This document shows positions 46,431 through 59,499 of a stretch of DNA of 64,000 nucleotides, one piece after another; within the stretch, counting starts at the first letter, position 1, and each line of letters starts with the position of its first letter. The position numbers and the translations under genes were made by a program. The DNA comes from Unio delphinus (Eukaryota > Mollusca > Bivalvia > Unionida > Unionidae), in the NCBI GenBank assembly GCA_029339505.1, contig JAQISU010000097.1:2994001-3058000 (forward strand), read 5' to 3'. The notes beneath the pieces were generated by a model. The model worked only from the letters and a program-made list of their open reading frames with translations, made no database searches and had not been told where the DNA came from.

Positions 46431-47637
46431 ATATACTAGATTACACTTTTACCTTGGGATTTCATACTGACCCGAAAGACGTTTACAACGGAAACTGTTT
46501 ATTCCTGAAAGGATCCCGATTGACGTACTCGTGAACAAACTAACCTCGTCTTGGTATCCCAACTGAGATTAAAGAATTTAATCGGCTACTGTAAGCCGAT
46601 ATCATTAGTTAAATCTTTTCAGAAATCAAATACAAGCACGCATAGTTTTAAAAAGGCTAATAAAGCACATAGTAGAAATATTCAATACTTAAGAAAATTC
46701 AAGTCGGATGTGAATTTTACATGTTTAAACATGGGATATTTTCAATTTTCTGTATGCTTAAGCTGCATAATATGACATGACACTGGCTTGTATAATTTCG
46801 TGATTAGTAGATAAAATTTTGGTACTATGCCAACACGATGTTATGTTTAAGTTTTCCAGTACACAATAATAGACTGGGTTCTTATTTGATAAAATAAAAT
46901 ATGGTGAATACGACGGGCAAAAGCGAACGGACCAGACTTTAAACGACGGTAGTCGATGACGTCTTCTTTCCGCACCTTGCTGGGGCCGCATGAAAATAGC
47001 GGTTAAACTAAAAAGAAATTAAGTAGCGTAATATTGAGACACGTTAGTCTTAAACAAAATTATAGAAAAGAGTGAGAAGCTACAAGCTTTGTGAACACTG
47101 CAAAACAAATTCCAAATCATCCGAGAATTTCTCTTACAAGTTCTAATGATTCAAGTTTTTAATAAACTATAGTGGCATTCCAAAATGAATCAAACGATGG
47201 AGGTGTTGATGTGCCTGCGATGGCATGTGTCGTAGTAATGTGCCAACACTTTAGTTTTGTTGAATCCCAATAATGCAATCCAACAATATATATATATTTA
47301 ATTTCATTATAAATTCAAGTATCTTTTTCCAAAAATGTTATTTTTGAGAACGTTATACTTATAGGGATGAATTAATTGAATTAAATAATTTGAATAAATA
47401 AATTCTAGCACAAATAAAATACTGGACACAAAAAAATATAACTGTTTCTGTTCAGATCTTAAACCACAAAGGAATTTTTTCTAGATATATACAAGATTAT
47501 GTAACCTTCCACGTAACCTCAGATCACAATTAACATTTTCTAAAAACATAAATAATACCTATTGGAAAATTTCTTTCTGGAAGGTTTCGAATGTTTACAA
47601 GAAAACATCTTAGCTATAATTAGAAGGTTTGTTACAG

Positions 47638-47850
47638 TATGTATGTATGTATGTATGTATGTATGTATGTATGTATGTATGTATGTATGTATGTATGTAT
47701 GTATGTACGTACGTATGTACGTATGTATGTATGTATGTATGTATGTATGTATGTATGTATGTATGTATGTATGTTTGTATGTATGTATGTATATATGTAT
47801 GTATGTACGTACGTACGTATGTATGTATGGACTGTGTGTGTGTGTGTTTT
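47638..47850. repeat. (GTAT)n microsatellite with (GTAC) variants
   Basis: About 47 units. GTAC variants cluster at 47704-47722 and at 47806-47818; a short TG run follows. Confidence 0.97.
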
Positions 47851-47996
47851 ATGTCAATTCTTTATACAACTACTTTTCATCTACGTTAGGTTTCAATTTA
47901 AACACGTATACAAATGTGTTTTAATGTCTCTTGAATAAGGAATATTATTGAATTTTCAATGTCTATAAACCACGACAGACTATACAACTGACTTAC

Positions 47997-48107
47997 CATT
48001 AAGTCCGGCTATTTCCACCAATGCATTATTATCAATGGCAGTATTTCTCTGAGGTATCTCTAGGAAGGAACACTTCTGTGCTCGACCGTAAAATCCACAT
48101 GTACACA
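47997..48107 (-). CDS. Orphan exon with EGF-like half domain
   Basis: This 111-base stretch has an acceptor (TTCAG), a strong donor (GTAAGT) and one open frame that is phase 1 at both ends, as EGF exons usually are. It codes for Cys-x-Cys, Gly-Phe-Tyr-Gly and a further Cys eight residues after the second, which is the C4-C5-C6 half of an EGF-like domain, then a polar linker. I found no partner exon nearby; it lies upstream of SLC9B on the same strand. It may belong to a gene running off through unsequenced neighbours, or be an isolated relic. The gene is not identified. Confidence 0.5.
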
Positions 48108-48811
48108 CTGAACAATAGAAGATGACATCGTATTAATCAAATTAATGAATTCTTCCTCAACTGTCATGTAATTGCCTCTGGCTGTAATGGAACATAAAAA
48201 TGGACAGTTATAATGGATACCATCGCTTTAAAATCCGAAATTGTACTTCTTTTGCATCCATTTCAGCCCTGTTAACTTTTATTCTTTTTTTAATATCTCC
48301 ATTACTCGAATAGTAATATTTTATGTCTTACATCTTATTGACCATACTGTATGGTAATTTAAAATTACTCATAGTGAATATATGACCATTTTAGCAGGTA
48401 TCACGGTACCAATTGTTTTTCATGGAAATCAATGATAATTTTTTGTGAAATAAATATACTTTCTATCCTACTTCAGCATGCATGTCACGCACAGTCATAG
48501 AGAACAATATCAGATTGTTAATTTTACAAGGAAACAAACCAGGTCATCCATAAGAGATAACTCTGCTGGAACTCGACAGGGGCAAGATTTATCTAGCCAC
48601 AAGAGACTTTTTCAGTCATGTGTGCCACATTTTAAAAAATCATAACACAATACAAAATGTGATCTAGAGATGAACTAACATAATCTCACATGTTGCCAAG
48701 AGGCTTAAAGTTGTTTTATTTTTTTAAAACCTAACAGAAAATACATCTATTACATAATGCACCAATCAGCTATTGTTGTTGTTTTATTCTCAATGCAATG
48801 TTCCCTACACC

Positions 48812-48934
48812 TTAAGCTCCTGTGGTTGTACAAATGGTACCGTTATACCAACAGCGCGATCGCCTTTTTCGTTACCTTGAATACCAACATGGCTGGGTTA
48901 CTAACAGTCTACTATATTGCGAGAGGCATACAGC
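48812..48934 (+). CDS. Possible exon with a membrane segment
   Basis: An open stretch between a CTTAAG acceptor-like site and GTACGT codes for a Trp/Tyr-rich start followed by a hydrophobic segment. The residue mix looks more protein-like than nearby shadow frames, but no family is recognised and the acceptor is weak. Confidence 0.25.
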
Positions 48935-49346
48935 TCGGTACGTTTGATAATAATATTGATCAGTAACGGGTTTCCAAACTTTCAAACTTCATGGGATTCA
49001 ACAAAACTAAAGTGTTGGCACATTAATCAGAGAAGACGACAGAGTTTAGAATATGGTTAGTTTCAAGATAATTTAGAGCAAGCCACCGCATCCAATGAAG
49101 CACAGAAATATCTGCTCGATACGCCAAGGTAGATATCGGAATCTTAGCTAGCGAAGATGTTGTTCTGATGCCTCTGTCATTCCGAAAGACAAGATACTGC
49201 TTATGTAGAATTTCTAGAATGTTGTGTCCTGATCTCCTCACGTGCATTGGCTGTTATAACGGCAATTCATTTGCCACTTCACTCAGTACAACCGATGTAC
49301 GTTCCGTTTATTTTAATTAGATATTTGGTCTGTAAGCTTTTTTTTA

Positions 49347-49469
49347 GCCAAGACGAGGATTTTCTGGTACATTTGGATTTGTGGATGGTAGCCGGTCGAT
49401 ACAATGTCTCTCCATGGAAGTCAAACCTAAACAAACCGAACGGACATCAAGGGAGACCACAGTGTAGAT
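49347..49469 (+). CDS. Possible terminal exon ending in a PDZ-type motif
   Basis: After a pyrimidine-rich TTTTTTTTAG, one frame runs 40 codons from Pro-Arg-Arg-Gly to a TAG and ends Arg-Glu-Thr-Thr-Val, a class I PDZ ligand pattern. The tail is basic and polar. It could be the last exon of a receptor, but no partner exons were confirmed. Confidence 0.25.
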
Positions 49470-50256
49470 AGCAACGATTGTTGACATTATTCCATTTCCC
49501 ACCCCACTGGCGCTTATAGACCTGATACCGGTGTGATGTTAATATGATCAACCACATGTACTACTTGTTTGGTACCTTTTGTATAGAGCACACTGCTGTG
49601 CAGCCTCTTCTCGCGAGATTTCAATCTTGCTGATCCTCTTATGCAATCATCATGTTGGTTTTCTGGATTGGGGTATAGCGACATATTCGGGGGAGAGGGG
49701 TGGTGGTTAGCTTCCCTGCCGAAACACACCTCTAACATCTTTCAATTTGTACTGACTAGTCGGCCATGGTGTCAAATAAAATGTTCAGCTTTCCTTATAT
49801 CGCTAAATTTATTGGCTCTACTCCTTTGTCTTCAATTAAATAACAGAAAGAAGCAAAACCGACAAGTTTAGTACAAATAATAAATAATATATTTCTTTAA
49901 GTTATAAAGTGAAACTTTAATAGGAGTATATTTGTGAATTAAATACTAAATAATCTTAAAGGCTACGTGTACGAAGTTTTCTTCTCTATCACAATGTTAT
50001 AATCCAAAATGTTTTTAAAGTGAATTCACAATGTATGTATTAAATCATATGGAAGAACTGTGAATCAGTCTAGAAATGGGTGAACAAATAATATAGTAGA
50101 TACGGGATTGGTGGTCCATAATTGATTAATAATGAAAAGTAAACGTTTAGTAAAAATATCTTTTGAGAGATTATCCTATCTGTAATTTAAAAAAAAATAT
50201 AGACAATATTCTATTGATGCAATTCTAGTATTTGTACAGGCTTGACTTAGCAGTAC

Positions 50257-51050
50257 TCAAAAATGAAAGTAGCACCTGAGATTACTGTCAAGAGAAACAC
50301 CTAGGTTTCGTACTGACTGTGTGAATTTAATGTTGGTGTTGCTGATATTTATTGTCTGAGTTAGAGGAAGTGAATGAGAAATTCTTTGTAATGTGATCAG
50401 AATGGTTTCAGTTTTATCATCATTCATCTGCAGCTTGTTAAATGTCATCCATGATTTCATATCAGAAATGTACCTCTCTACTCCACGGATGCTAGCATCA
50501 ATTTCAGTTGGGTGGCCAGACTTGTATATTTGGGTGTCATCAGCGTAGAATTGGTGAGACACTGGGTGATGATCTATAACACTTGAGAGCGGCTGAGTCT
50601 ATATAATGAAGAGAACAGGTCCAAGAACAGAGCTCTGTCGAACACCACAACATACATCAACTGGGCTGGAGTTTATTCCATTTGCAGATACAATTTGTGT
50701 CCTGTTGACTAAGAAGGACTTGAACCACTGTAAGGCTGTATTGTGAATGCCAAATATATGCTGCAGACGGAGAAGTAATATATAATGGTCTATTGTGTCA
50801 AATGCTTCAGACAAATCAAGGACGATGAGGACTGTAACCTTTCCACTATCCAAAGCAAAGAGAATGCCATTAAATACTTTCAGAAGAGTAGTTTCAGTAC
50901 TGTGACAAGGGCGATATGCAGACCGTACATTGCTATAAAAACTGTTTGAATTCAGATGAGGTACATGTTGGGTTAGAACAACTCTCAAAGATTTGTTTAT
51001 ATGAACGGGAGATTAGAAACTGTGCGGTAGTTCTTTAAACCGTTATGGTC
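50257..51050 (-). mobile_element. Degenerate non-LTR reverse transcriptase fragment
   Basis: Minus frames give the RT core in order: Ser-Ala-Tyr-Arg-Pro-x-His-Ser-Thr-Glu-Thr, Leu-Asp-Leu-Ser-x-Ala-Phe-Asp-Thr-Ile-Asp-His, Gly-Val-Arg-Gln-x-Ser-Val-Leu-Gly-Pro, then, after a frame change, Tyr-Ala-Asp-Asp-Thr-Gln-Ile-Tyr (catalytic Asp-Asp) and Leu-x-Met-Asn-Asp-x-Lys-Thr. These are blocks of CR1/L2/Rex-type LINEs. It could be from the same family as the LINE end at 37441. Frameshifts make it inactive. Confidence 0.8.
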
Positions 51051-51115
51051 AAGTGTTGGTTTCTTCCGCAGAGGCTTTAAGATGGCAGTTTTGAAAAATA
51101 ATGGGAATTCCCCCG

Positions 51116-51235
<120 letters not shown>

Positions 51236-51294
51236 CAGAGACAGACTGAGAGCTTTGTGTAGATCTATATTGTATGCATGACCTTGATTAGTGA

Positions 51295-53885
51295 TTCATA
51301 ATTAATAGTTGACTATCATGATAGCTATATTTCATAATTAATAGCTGTTTATCATTATAGCTATATTTCATAATTAATAGTTGTCTATCATTATAGCTAT
51401 ATTTCATAATTAATAGTTGTCTATCATTATAGCTATATTCCATAATTAATAGTTGTCTTTCATTATAGCTATATTTCATAATTAATAGTTGTCTATCATT
51501 ATAGCTATATTTCATAATTAATAGTTGTCTATCATTATAGCTTATATTTCATAATTAATAGTTGTCTATCATTATAGCTTATATTTCATAATTTATAGTT
51601 GTCTATCATTATAGCTATATTTCATAATTAATAGTTGTCTATCATTAATGCTTATATTTTATAATTTATAGTTGTCTATCATTATAGCTATATTTCATAA
51701 TTAATAGTTGTCTATCATTATAGCTATATTTAATAATTTATAGTTGTCTATCATGATAGCTTTATTTAATAATTTATAGTTGTCTATCATTATAGATATA
51801 TTTCATAATCAACAGTTGTCTATCATTATAGCTATATTTCATAATTAACAGTTGTCTATCATTATAGCTATGTTCATAATTAATAGTTGTCTATCATTAT
51901 GGCTATATTTCATAATTAATAGTTGTCTATCATTATGGCTATATTTTATAATTAATAGTTGTCTATCATTATGGCTATATTTCATAATTGATAGTTGTCT
52001 ATCATTATGGCTATATTTCATAATTTATAGTTGTCTATCATTATAGCTATATTTCATAATTTATAGTTGTCTATCATCATAGCTATATTTCATAATTTAT
52101 AGTTGTCTATCATTATAGCTTTATTTTATAATTTATAGTTGTCTATCATTATAGCTTTATTTCATAATTTATAGTTGTCTATCATTATAGCTGTATTTCA
52201 TAATTATAGTTGTCTATCATTATAGCTTTATTTCATAATTATAGTTGTCTATCATTATAGCTGTATTTCATAATTATAGTTGTCTATCATTATAGCTTTA
52301 TTTCATAATTATAGTTGTCTATCATTATAGCTTTATTTCATAATTAATAGTTGTCTATCATTATAGTTATATTTCATAGTTTTTAGTTGTATATCATTAT
52401 ATCTTTATTTCATAATTAATAGTTGTCTATCATTATAGCTGTATTTCATAATTAATAGTTGTCTATCATTATAGCTATATTTCATAATTAATAGTTGTCT
52501 ATCATTATAGCTATATTTCATAATTAATAGTCGTCTATCATTATAGCTATATTTCATAATTAATAGTTGTATATCTTTATATCTTTATTTCATAATTAAT
52601 AGTTGTCTATCATTATAGCTATATTTCATAATTTATAGTTGTCTATCATTATAGCTATATTTCATAATTTATAGTTGTCTATCATTATAGCTTTATTTCA
52701 TAGTTTATAGTTGTCTATCATTATAGCTATATTTCATAATTAATAGTTGTCTATCATTATAGCTATATTTCATAAATAATAGTTGTCTATCATTATAGCT
52801 TTATTTCATAATTGATAGTTGTCTATCATTATAGCTATATTTGATAATTAATAGTTGTCTATCTTTATGGCTATATTTCATAATTAATAGTTGTCTATCA
52901 TTATGGCTATATTTCATAATTAATAGTTGTATATCTTTATAGCTTTATTTCATAATTAATAGTTGTCTATCATTATAGCTATATTTTATAATTTATAGTT
53001 GTCTATCATTATAGCTATATTTCATAATTTATAGTTGTCTATCATTATAGCTTTATTTCATAATTAATAGCTGTCTATCATTATAGCTTTATTTCATAAT
53101 TTATAGTTGTCTATCATTATAGCTATATTTTATAATTTATAGTTGTCTCTCATTATAGCTTTATTTCATAATTTATAGTTGTCTATCATTATAGCTTTAT
53201 TTCATAATTAATAGTTGTCTATCATTATAGCTTTATTTCATAATTTATAGTTTTCTATCATTATAGCTATATTTCATAATTTATAGTTGTCTATCATTAT
53301 AGCTATATTTCATAATTAATAGTTGTCTATCATTATGGCTATATTTCATAATTAATAGTTGTCTATCATTATAGCTATATTTCATAATTTATAGTTGTCT
53401 ATCATTATAGCTTTATTTCATAATTATAGTTGTCTATCATTATAGCTATATTTCATGATTTATAGTTGTCTATCATTATAGTTATATTTCATAGTTTATA
53501 GTTGTCTATCATTATAGCTTTATTTCATAATTAATAGTTGTCTATCATTATAGCTTTATTTCATAATTTATAGTGTTCTATCATTATAGCTATATTTCAT
53601 AATTTATAGTTGTCTATCATTATAGTATATTTCATAATTAATAGTTGTCTATCATTATAGCTATATTTCATAATTTATAGTTGTCTATCATTATAGCTAT
53701 ATTTCATGATTTATAGTTGTCTATCATTATAGTTATATTTCATAGTTTATAGTTGTCTATCATTATAGCTGTATTTCATAATTAATAGTTGTCTATCCTT
53801 ATAGCTATATTTCATAATTAATAGTTGTCTATCATTATAGCTTATATTTCATAATTAATAGTTGTCTATCATTATAGCTTATATA
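51295..53885. repeat. 36-bp minisatellite, about 72 copies
   Basis: The unit is TTTCATAATTAATAGTTGTC plus TATCATTATAGCTATA. Common variants are TTTATAG for TTAATAG, GCTTTA for GCTATA, GGCTATA, and a two-base shorter TAATTATAG form. Variants are clustered, so local copying is likely. Frames across it are repeat artefacts. Confidence 0.96.
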
Positions 53886-54285
53886 TTAAGATTATTATTA
53901 CTTGCGTTTGAATTTTGTTTCATGACAATTGTGTTACCTTTTTGAATTCGTGATGTTCTTGCTGTTTTACATGGTTTTTTTAAATACATTTTTACTACAA
54001 TGCCTAACCTTGCTGACAGCTTAGAATGTTGTGTAATGAATTTGATGGAACCTTCAGTCAATATGACAGAGTGTTTACGGAGTATGATTAATGTGACATA
54101 GGTCAGGTGAAAAGGTATACAATGTTGATTTAGCATAAATCATTTGGTATCTTAACAAAATTCAGAAGAGATGATTTAATTCATTTTTTAAATTCTTGGC
54201 AGATAATTGTTATGATCCATAATACGCTCAAAGTCAATCAAGTAAATGTGATTTGGTGTGGACAGTTTTAAGTGTAAGTGCACAG

Positions 54286-54465
54286 TATGTTTCGGGCATT
54301 ATGTCTATCGTGTTATCTATTTTTATTTACTGCATCATATCGTGTGTACTTGCAATGATATATTTTACGACGATGATCAGACACTACCCTCCAGTGATAG
54401 AAGTCCCGTTGAGTAAGGGCGCCAAACATGGACTTCCTATTGCTCACGACTCTGCATTAACTTGA
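54286..54465 (+). CDS. Possible terminal exon: membrane helix plus short tail
   Basis: After AAGTGCACAG there is an open frame of 59 codons: a long hydrophobic helix, then a polar tail with Pro-Pro, Pro-Leu-Ser-Lys-Gly and a TGA stop. The hydrophobic-then-polar layout fits a membrane protein's end. The gene is unknown and the call rests only on composition and the acceptor. Confidence 0.3.
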   Translation, partial: YVSGIMSIVLSIFIYCIISCVLAMIYFTTMIRHYPPVIEVPLSKGAKHGLPIAHDSALT

Positions 54466-54976
54466 CTGGCTTTCGATGACATACGTGGATATGTATCTAA
54501 TTGACTCTTCACCGAAGTGAGGAAGCTATACTGACTACTCGCTAAAATTTATCAAGCAGATAACCACATCAATGAAAGGGAGAGGGTCACTAAGTAATGA
54601 AGTCATACGCATCTGACTGAAATCCTCCCTGCTAAGGATTTCAGCGGTTCCACTGAATGATTTTGGAAACTGTTTTGGAAACCTTGTAGATACCATGCTG
54701 GGTCACGATCCAGAGCCTAGACGCCATCTTGAACTCGCTTCAGATTCTCAGCATAAATTTGAACAAGTTGAGCTTTTCTTAAAAGATTTTTTAAAATAAT
54801 AATAATGTCACAGAGTTATGAAAGAAACTTTCCCATTGATCATTTTTTGATGTTACTGCGACTGAGCTTCCCACTGTGATTTGTCCTGACCAATATACGG
54901 CCACAGCGAGAAGGAAAACGCTGAAATAATACAAAAATGATGAGAAAATATTAAGCACGAATGATTGTCTAAACGT

Positions 54977-55183
54977 CAGAGGCGTAGCGATGATATTTTG
55001 CGCCCGGGGACAAACTATAAAATTGGCGCCCCAGCGATCTTGTGACAGATTTATTACCCTTGTTTTCTTATTATAATGTAACGTTGCAAGCCTCATTTTG
55101 GCGCCCCTGTACCTTGGCGCCCGGGGACATATGTACCCCCCCCCCCCGCCCGCCCCCCCCCCCCCCCCTTCGCTACGCCTCTG
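54977..55183. mobile_element. hAT-type MITE, 207 bp, with 8-bp target duplication
   Basis: Ends are CAGAGGCGTAGCGA and its reverse complement TCGCTACGCCTCTG. The element is flanked on both sides by CTAAACGT (54969-54976 and 55184-55191), a perfect 8-bp target duplication as made by hAT transposases. Inside are repeated GGCGCCC and GCGCCCGGGGAC blocks and a long C-run near the right end. No coding capacity, so it depended on a transposase elsewhere. Confidence 0.85.
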
Positions 55184-55199
55184 CTAAACGTTACTTGCA

Positions 55200-57595
55200 G
55201 TTAATCAATGGTTATCTGTTTTCATCATGCATATTACTCCCTCTGACGTCTCTGACTGGTTAATTGTTAACATTGTTACCTTACGTAACAGTCTAGGAGG
55301 AATCCTTTGTTATATAATCATTATTTAATTACATTAAATACATACTAGGTGTATATGTTTGTCTCTACTGTTTCGTATACATTCACATACATTATGTCGT
55401 TCGATTGTATTTAATTCTTTTATGGACATTTATTAAACAAGTGCTCATGTTTGTCAAGTTATAGCTGTGTGGTTTATTCAGCCTTCAATATGGTACATTT
55501 CCTGTACTGTCTTTATTTTAACATTAAAATCTGAAGCGGTTTGTTTTTCTTTTAGATAGAAAAATGTTTTACCCATTTTCTAAATTCGGGTAAATCTATT
55601 AAATCTTTATGTAAATCTCTAAGTATTTAATGTAGCTTTTGGTATTTATTTATACAAAAAACCAATGCGGATCATGACGTATTTAATTTTTTTTGCGAAA
55701 AGTGTTGCTACTTTACTCATTCTTTCATCTAATTTCATTGTTTACAAATGAGATGATAACCAATATGCCATTTCTTCTCATTGCGAGTTTAATTTAAAAA
55801 AATAAATCAAGTTTTATTTTTACTGTTACAGACATTTAAATTTACGCTTGCTATATTCCATGCATATTTTTCAAACATTCAAATTAGTCCCTAATCAGTT
55901 TCATTGTGGTTCTTATCTATATTCTTATCTATATTAGCACTGAACCTTCTTACCATTAGATTATTGTTAGCTTTAGAAGAATGAAAAGAGTACATTTATT
56001 CTTGTTTGGCGACACATTAGAAGAGGATATAGTTCCTTTTTTCAGAGTTTGTTTCATATTTTTGGCGAGAAACTATATAACTACTTTTTTCAGCATCATG
56101 TTTTCAATAAAATTTGCAAAGTGAAATATGCTGACTGGAGAATGAATAGTACATCTGTCAACGCACAGATTGAAACCTGTTTAAGAACTCAGTAATAATA
56201 CATTCTAGTTCTATTAATTCTAGTTAATTCTAGTTCTATTATTATTACCTCAAGATAACTGGTGAAATATTACATTTTAATTAAATTATTTTTTACCGTT
56301 TGATCAACTATTTGAAGAAGCGCATAAACCAATATTTATTTTGTCAATCCACAAGGCCGGCATGCGTTTAGTAAAATGCTTCCACGGCCGCATTCAGACT
56401 ATTTTAATTTTTTTTATTTTGTTTTAGTTTTTGGCTATTTAAAGGTCAATTCAGTGTGAGTAGGTTGTTGCGTCACAATCTTAACCTGAATTAACTTGAT
56501 ACTCGCCTGATTACAATTGCAAGTGTCAAAACTCATAGGTTTACGTAAACATATGACCAGTTGAGTGCATTGTTTTAACTCTATGGTCTGAAACGATGTA
56601 AAACAAAACGAATAAGTTCATTAAAATTCAACAAACTCTTTACGTCTCTAGAATGCAAATATTAAAGGAAATTACAATACTAGGTATTAAGTCACAGTCC
56701 TAAATGTTATATTACATTTCCAAACGTACTCCAACCTAAAACGTGCTGATGTACAAATAGTCTTGAATAGTTTGATGTACCAAAAGTCATGATGTATCAC
56801 ATTGATGTATTCCTGAATGTCCTGGAATGAATTCACAAACATCCCAAACTGAATAATTTGTTATTCCAATGAAAACTGTAAATGAATGACTCTTCTCAAA
56901 TCATATTTGAATACAACAATACATAATTTCACCTTAAGATAGGATTGAGTTAATTGCCCACCCAGTCTCTGTTATACAGTTTTTCACCTGAATTATGACA
57001 CAACAAGATGAGCAGGAAGTGGGTAATTTCCCATCAAATTTATAAACAAGTTTGCTTCTTGAAAATACTACATTGGTAATCAAAGTCGGGTCATTTTAAG
57101 AAATTTAAGTAAATGACATTGCAAAATCAGGTAGACAATAGTCTCTACAAGGGTAAAATAACGATATTCAACTTCTATACAAGTAAACACCTTAAAAATG
57201 ACACTGTCTCGTACACCAAAACTGATATCCTCAATTACGGAAAAAAGTCAAGCACACAATACAAATTAAATTAAAAAAACACCTCCCATCCTACAGAAAA
57301 ATAAATGTGTATACAATCAAATCAAATATGCATAAATGCTATAATTAAAATTACAGAGGAAAAGGCATTATCAATGAATATACACAATGTAATATAATAC
57401 TTTCTATACACGTGAACGTGTACCTGAAATCGTATTATCTTTACCCTCATTTTCGACAAATGGAGCAATATTTTAATACTAGAAATGTCTCTTGTATTTT
57501 TAAAATTCCGGAATGAACTAAACATCTATTTTAAGATATGACTTCTCAGCTATCACTCTGAGTATTTTTATGCAATGTATATTCTCTTCGTTTAT
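55200..57595. other. Intergenic, no gene seen
   Basis: AT-rich with poly-T and poly-A stretches. The only feature noticed is one copy of the unnamed repeat near 56590. Confidence 0.6.
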
Positions 57596-57599
57596 AATA

Positions 57600-57866
57600 A
57601 GCGTGTGTGTGCGTGATTAGGATTTTTACGTAGCATTAACTATATTTTAGTCATATCACTACTATATCTGCAGTGTGGTAGTTTGTATGTCTCATGCTGG
57701 AGACAGGTATAATGATGTTCCACCCACTCACATTATCCTGACACCAGGCTGACCAGTCCTATACCTAACCTCTTAATGCTGAGCGCCAAGCGAAGCAACT
57801 GTTAGTACAATTTCTGTACGTCTTTGATATGACTCAGCCGGGGTTCGAACCCACGATCTCTCGCTG
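57600..57866 (-). mobile_element. tRNA-derived SINE, nearly full length
   Basis: Minus-strand B-box-like GGGTTCGAACCCC and all body blocks are present; the A-box side of the head is lost beyond 57866. Confidence 0.8.
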
Positions 57867-58034
57867 AACAAATATCACTGTGAACTGTTGACACAACAGC
57901 AATTCGAGGACCTAGAATATATTAGTAACACTCGATTATTTTGGACAAACACAGTTTTAGGATTTTTTAAAATAAAATTAATTATATTGAAAGTTCCTTA
58001 GAAAGTTTAATTTTTTTTAATTTAGAGAATTAAA

Positions 58035-58110
58035 TTATTTGTTAAGTTTTACAAACCTTGCTTGTTTTGCTTCATTTCTGTTACTTAGTTTATGACCGTA
58101 CGATATCTTT
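58035..58110 (+). repeat. Unnamed dispersed repeat end (representative copy)
   Basis: The block GTTAAGTTTTACAAACCTTG, then GTTTTGCTTC, TTCTGTTACTTA and a GACC/GAGCATA stretch recurs in this window at about 23335-23400, 59283-59360 and 63580-63655 (plus) and 22100-22155, 49845-49890 and probably 56590-56640 (minus). Sequence upstream of each copy differs. Confidence 0.6.
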
Positions 58111-59499
58111 AACCATTTCACAATAATTAACAGATAAAGAAAATAATTGTATTTATTGTAATTGTCTTTCTAAGAATTGTTGTTAACACAATAGTTTCTT
58201 GATGGTACCTTTATTAAGCAATGTCATAAACCACGGCAGATTTTACTTAGGACAAGGGGCCAATACCTGTTTTTCAAAAATCAATATTTTTCAGAAAGTA
58301 TTAGGAGTTTTTCTTTTGCTAAATCATTTTTGCATGACAAAGACACGTGTCACATTTTATTGTGATTATATCAAATGTCTTCTATTCAGGTGGAAAGTTA
58401 GCTATTTATTGTATCTAAGGGATTGGTGTAATTTGTTACGTATATCTGATTTAATATATATTTAATTGTTTCTTTGCCAGTTTTAAATACCTTTTATTTT
58501 ACACTACATGTTATTGTAATGTAAATTTATTCACTAGAGATGATGTTTTATTCGAAAATCGGTTGACCTGAATTTTCTTTGATAAACACATAATATTGAC
58601 CTAGATCCTGACCTTGATTCAAGGTTAGTGAACAAGTTTTTATTTTAAAATGATTGGTTGTTGTCAAGGTCGAGATGGATTTAGTGAAGAATTAAACAAC
58701 TTTTTATTCTTGAACAGAGAATGATTGGTTCTAGTCAGGGTCATGTTATGAATACGTGATATAAACCATCACGTGACTCCTCCCCTTTGTAAGTTCACAA
58801 TTTGATGATCCTTTCGAAACTGTGTATTAGAATACAATATAATCTTTGTTTTAGTGAAATATTTTTAGTTTGGGGCTTTTTACAAATGTCGTTAGGTCAT
58901 TTCCGTGTGTTGTAGCCCGTTTATGAATGAGTGTTAACTTTCCTTCAGTTCATTTGGATTTTAAAGGATTAATTCGTTATTTATGGAAATATTTAATGTG
59001 CTTATAAGTAATTCTTGAACAAAGACAGTTTATCAAAATATTATTCGGATTTCCAAGACCGGAGTGGTAAATATTGTGTTTGTACAAAGAACTGTAGATA
59101 AACACAAAACATACTTCAACCTATGTCATTCTCTTCCATCTTGGATTTTACAACATGACTCGAACTTAAATCTATTACAAGATTTCATTACTAGGACGTT
59201 TGTAATCGAATTCGTGGATTATTGTTTGATTCTTAAAACTGTATTGCTTTTTCCATTTTTATAATCTTTTTCCAGGGAAATAAATTAGTGGTTAAATTTT
59301 ACAAAGCTTGTAGTTTCATGGTTTCTTACTGTTTATTGGAGCCTAAACTCGTAACAATTTCCAACAAGGGCTGAAAATGTCCAAGTCTGTTTGTATGACT
59401 TTAACGTGGTGTCCCTTTGCTCCGAACTTATGGTTGCTTGTACAGGTGAAGAATAACAAAGGCTTTCTTTAAACGGTGCGCCACTAAGTTTAATAGTTT

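Noticed and set aside
46758..46991. 77-codon minus frame starting Met-Arg-Pro-Gln
   Set aside because: No domain, signal peptide or splice support; composition is that of random AT-rich sequence with one GC-rich patch.
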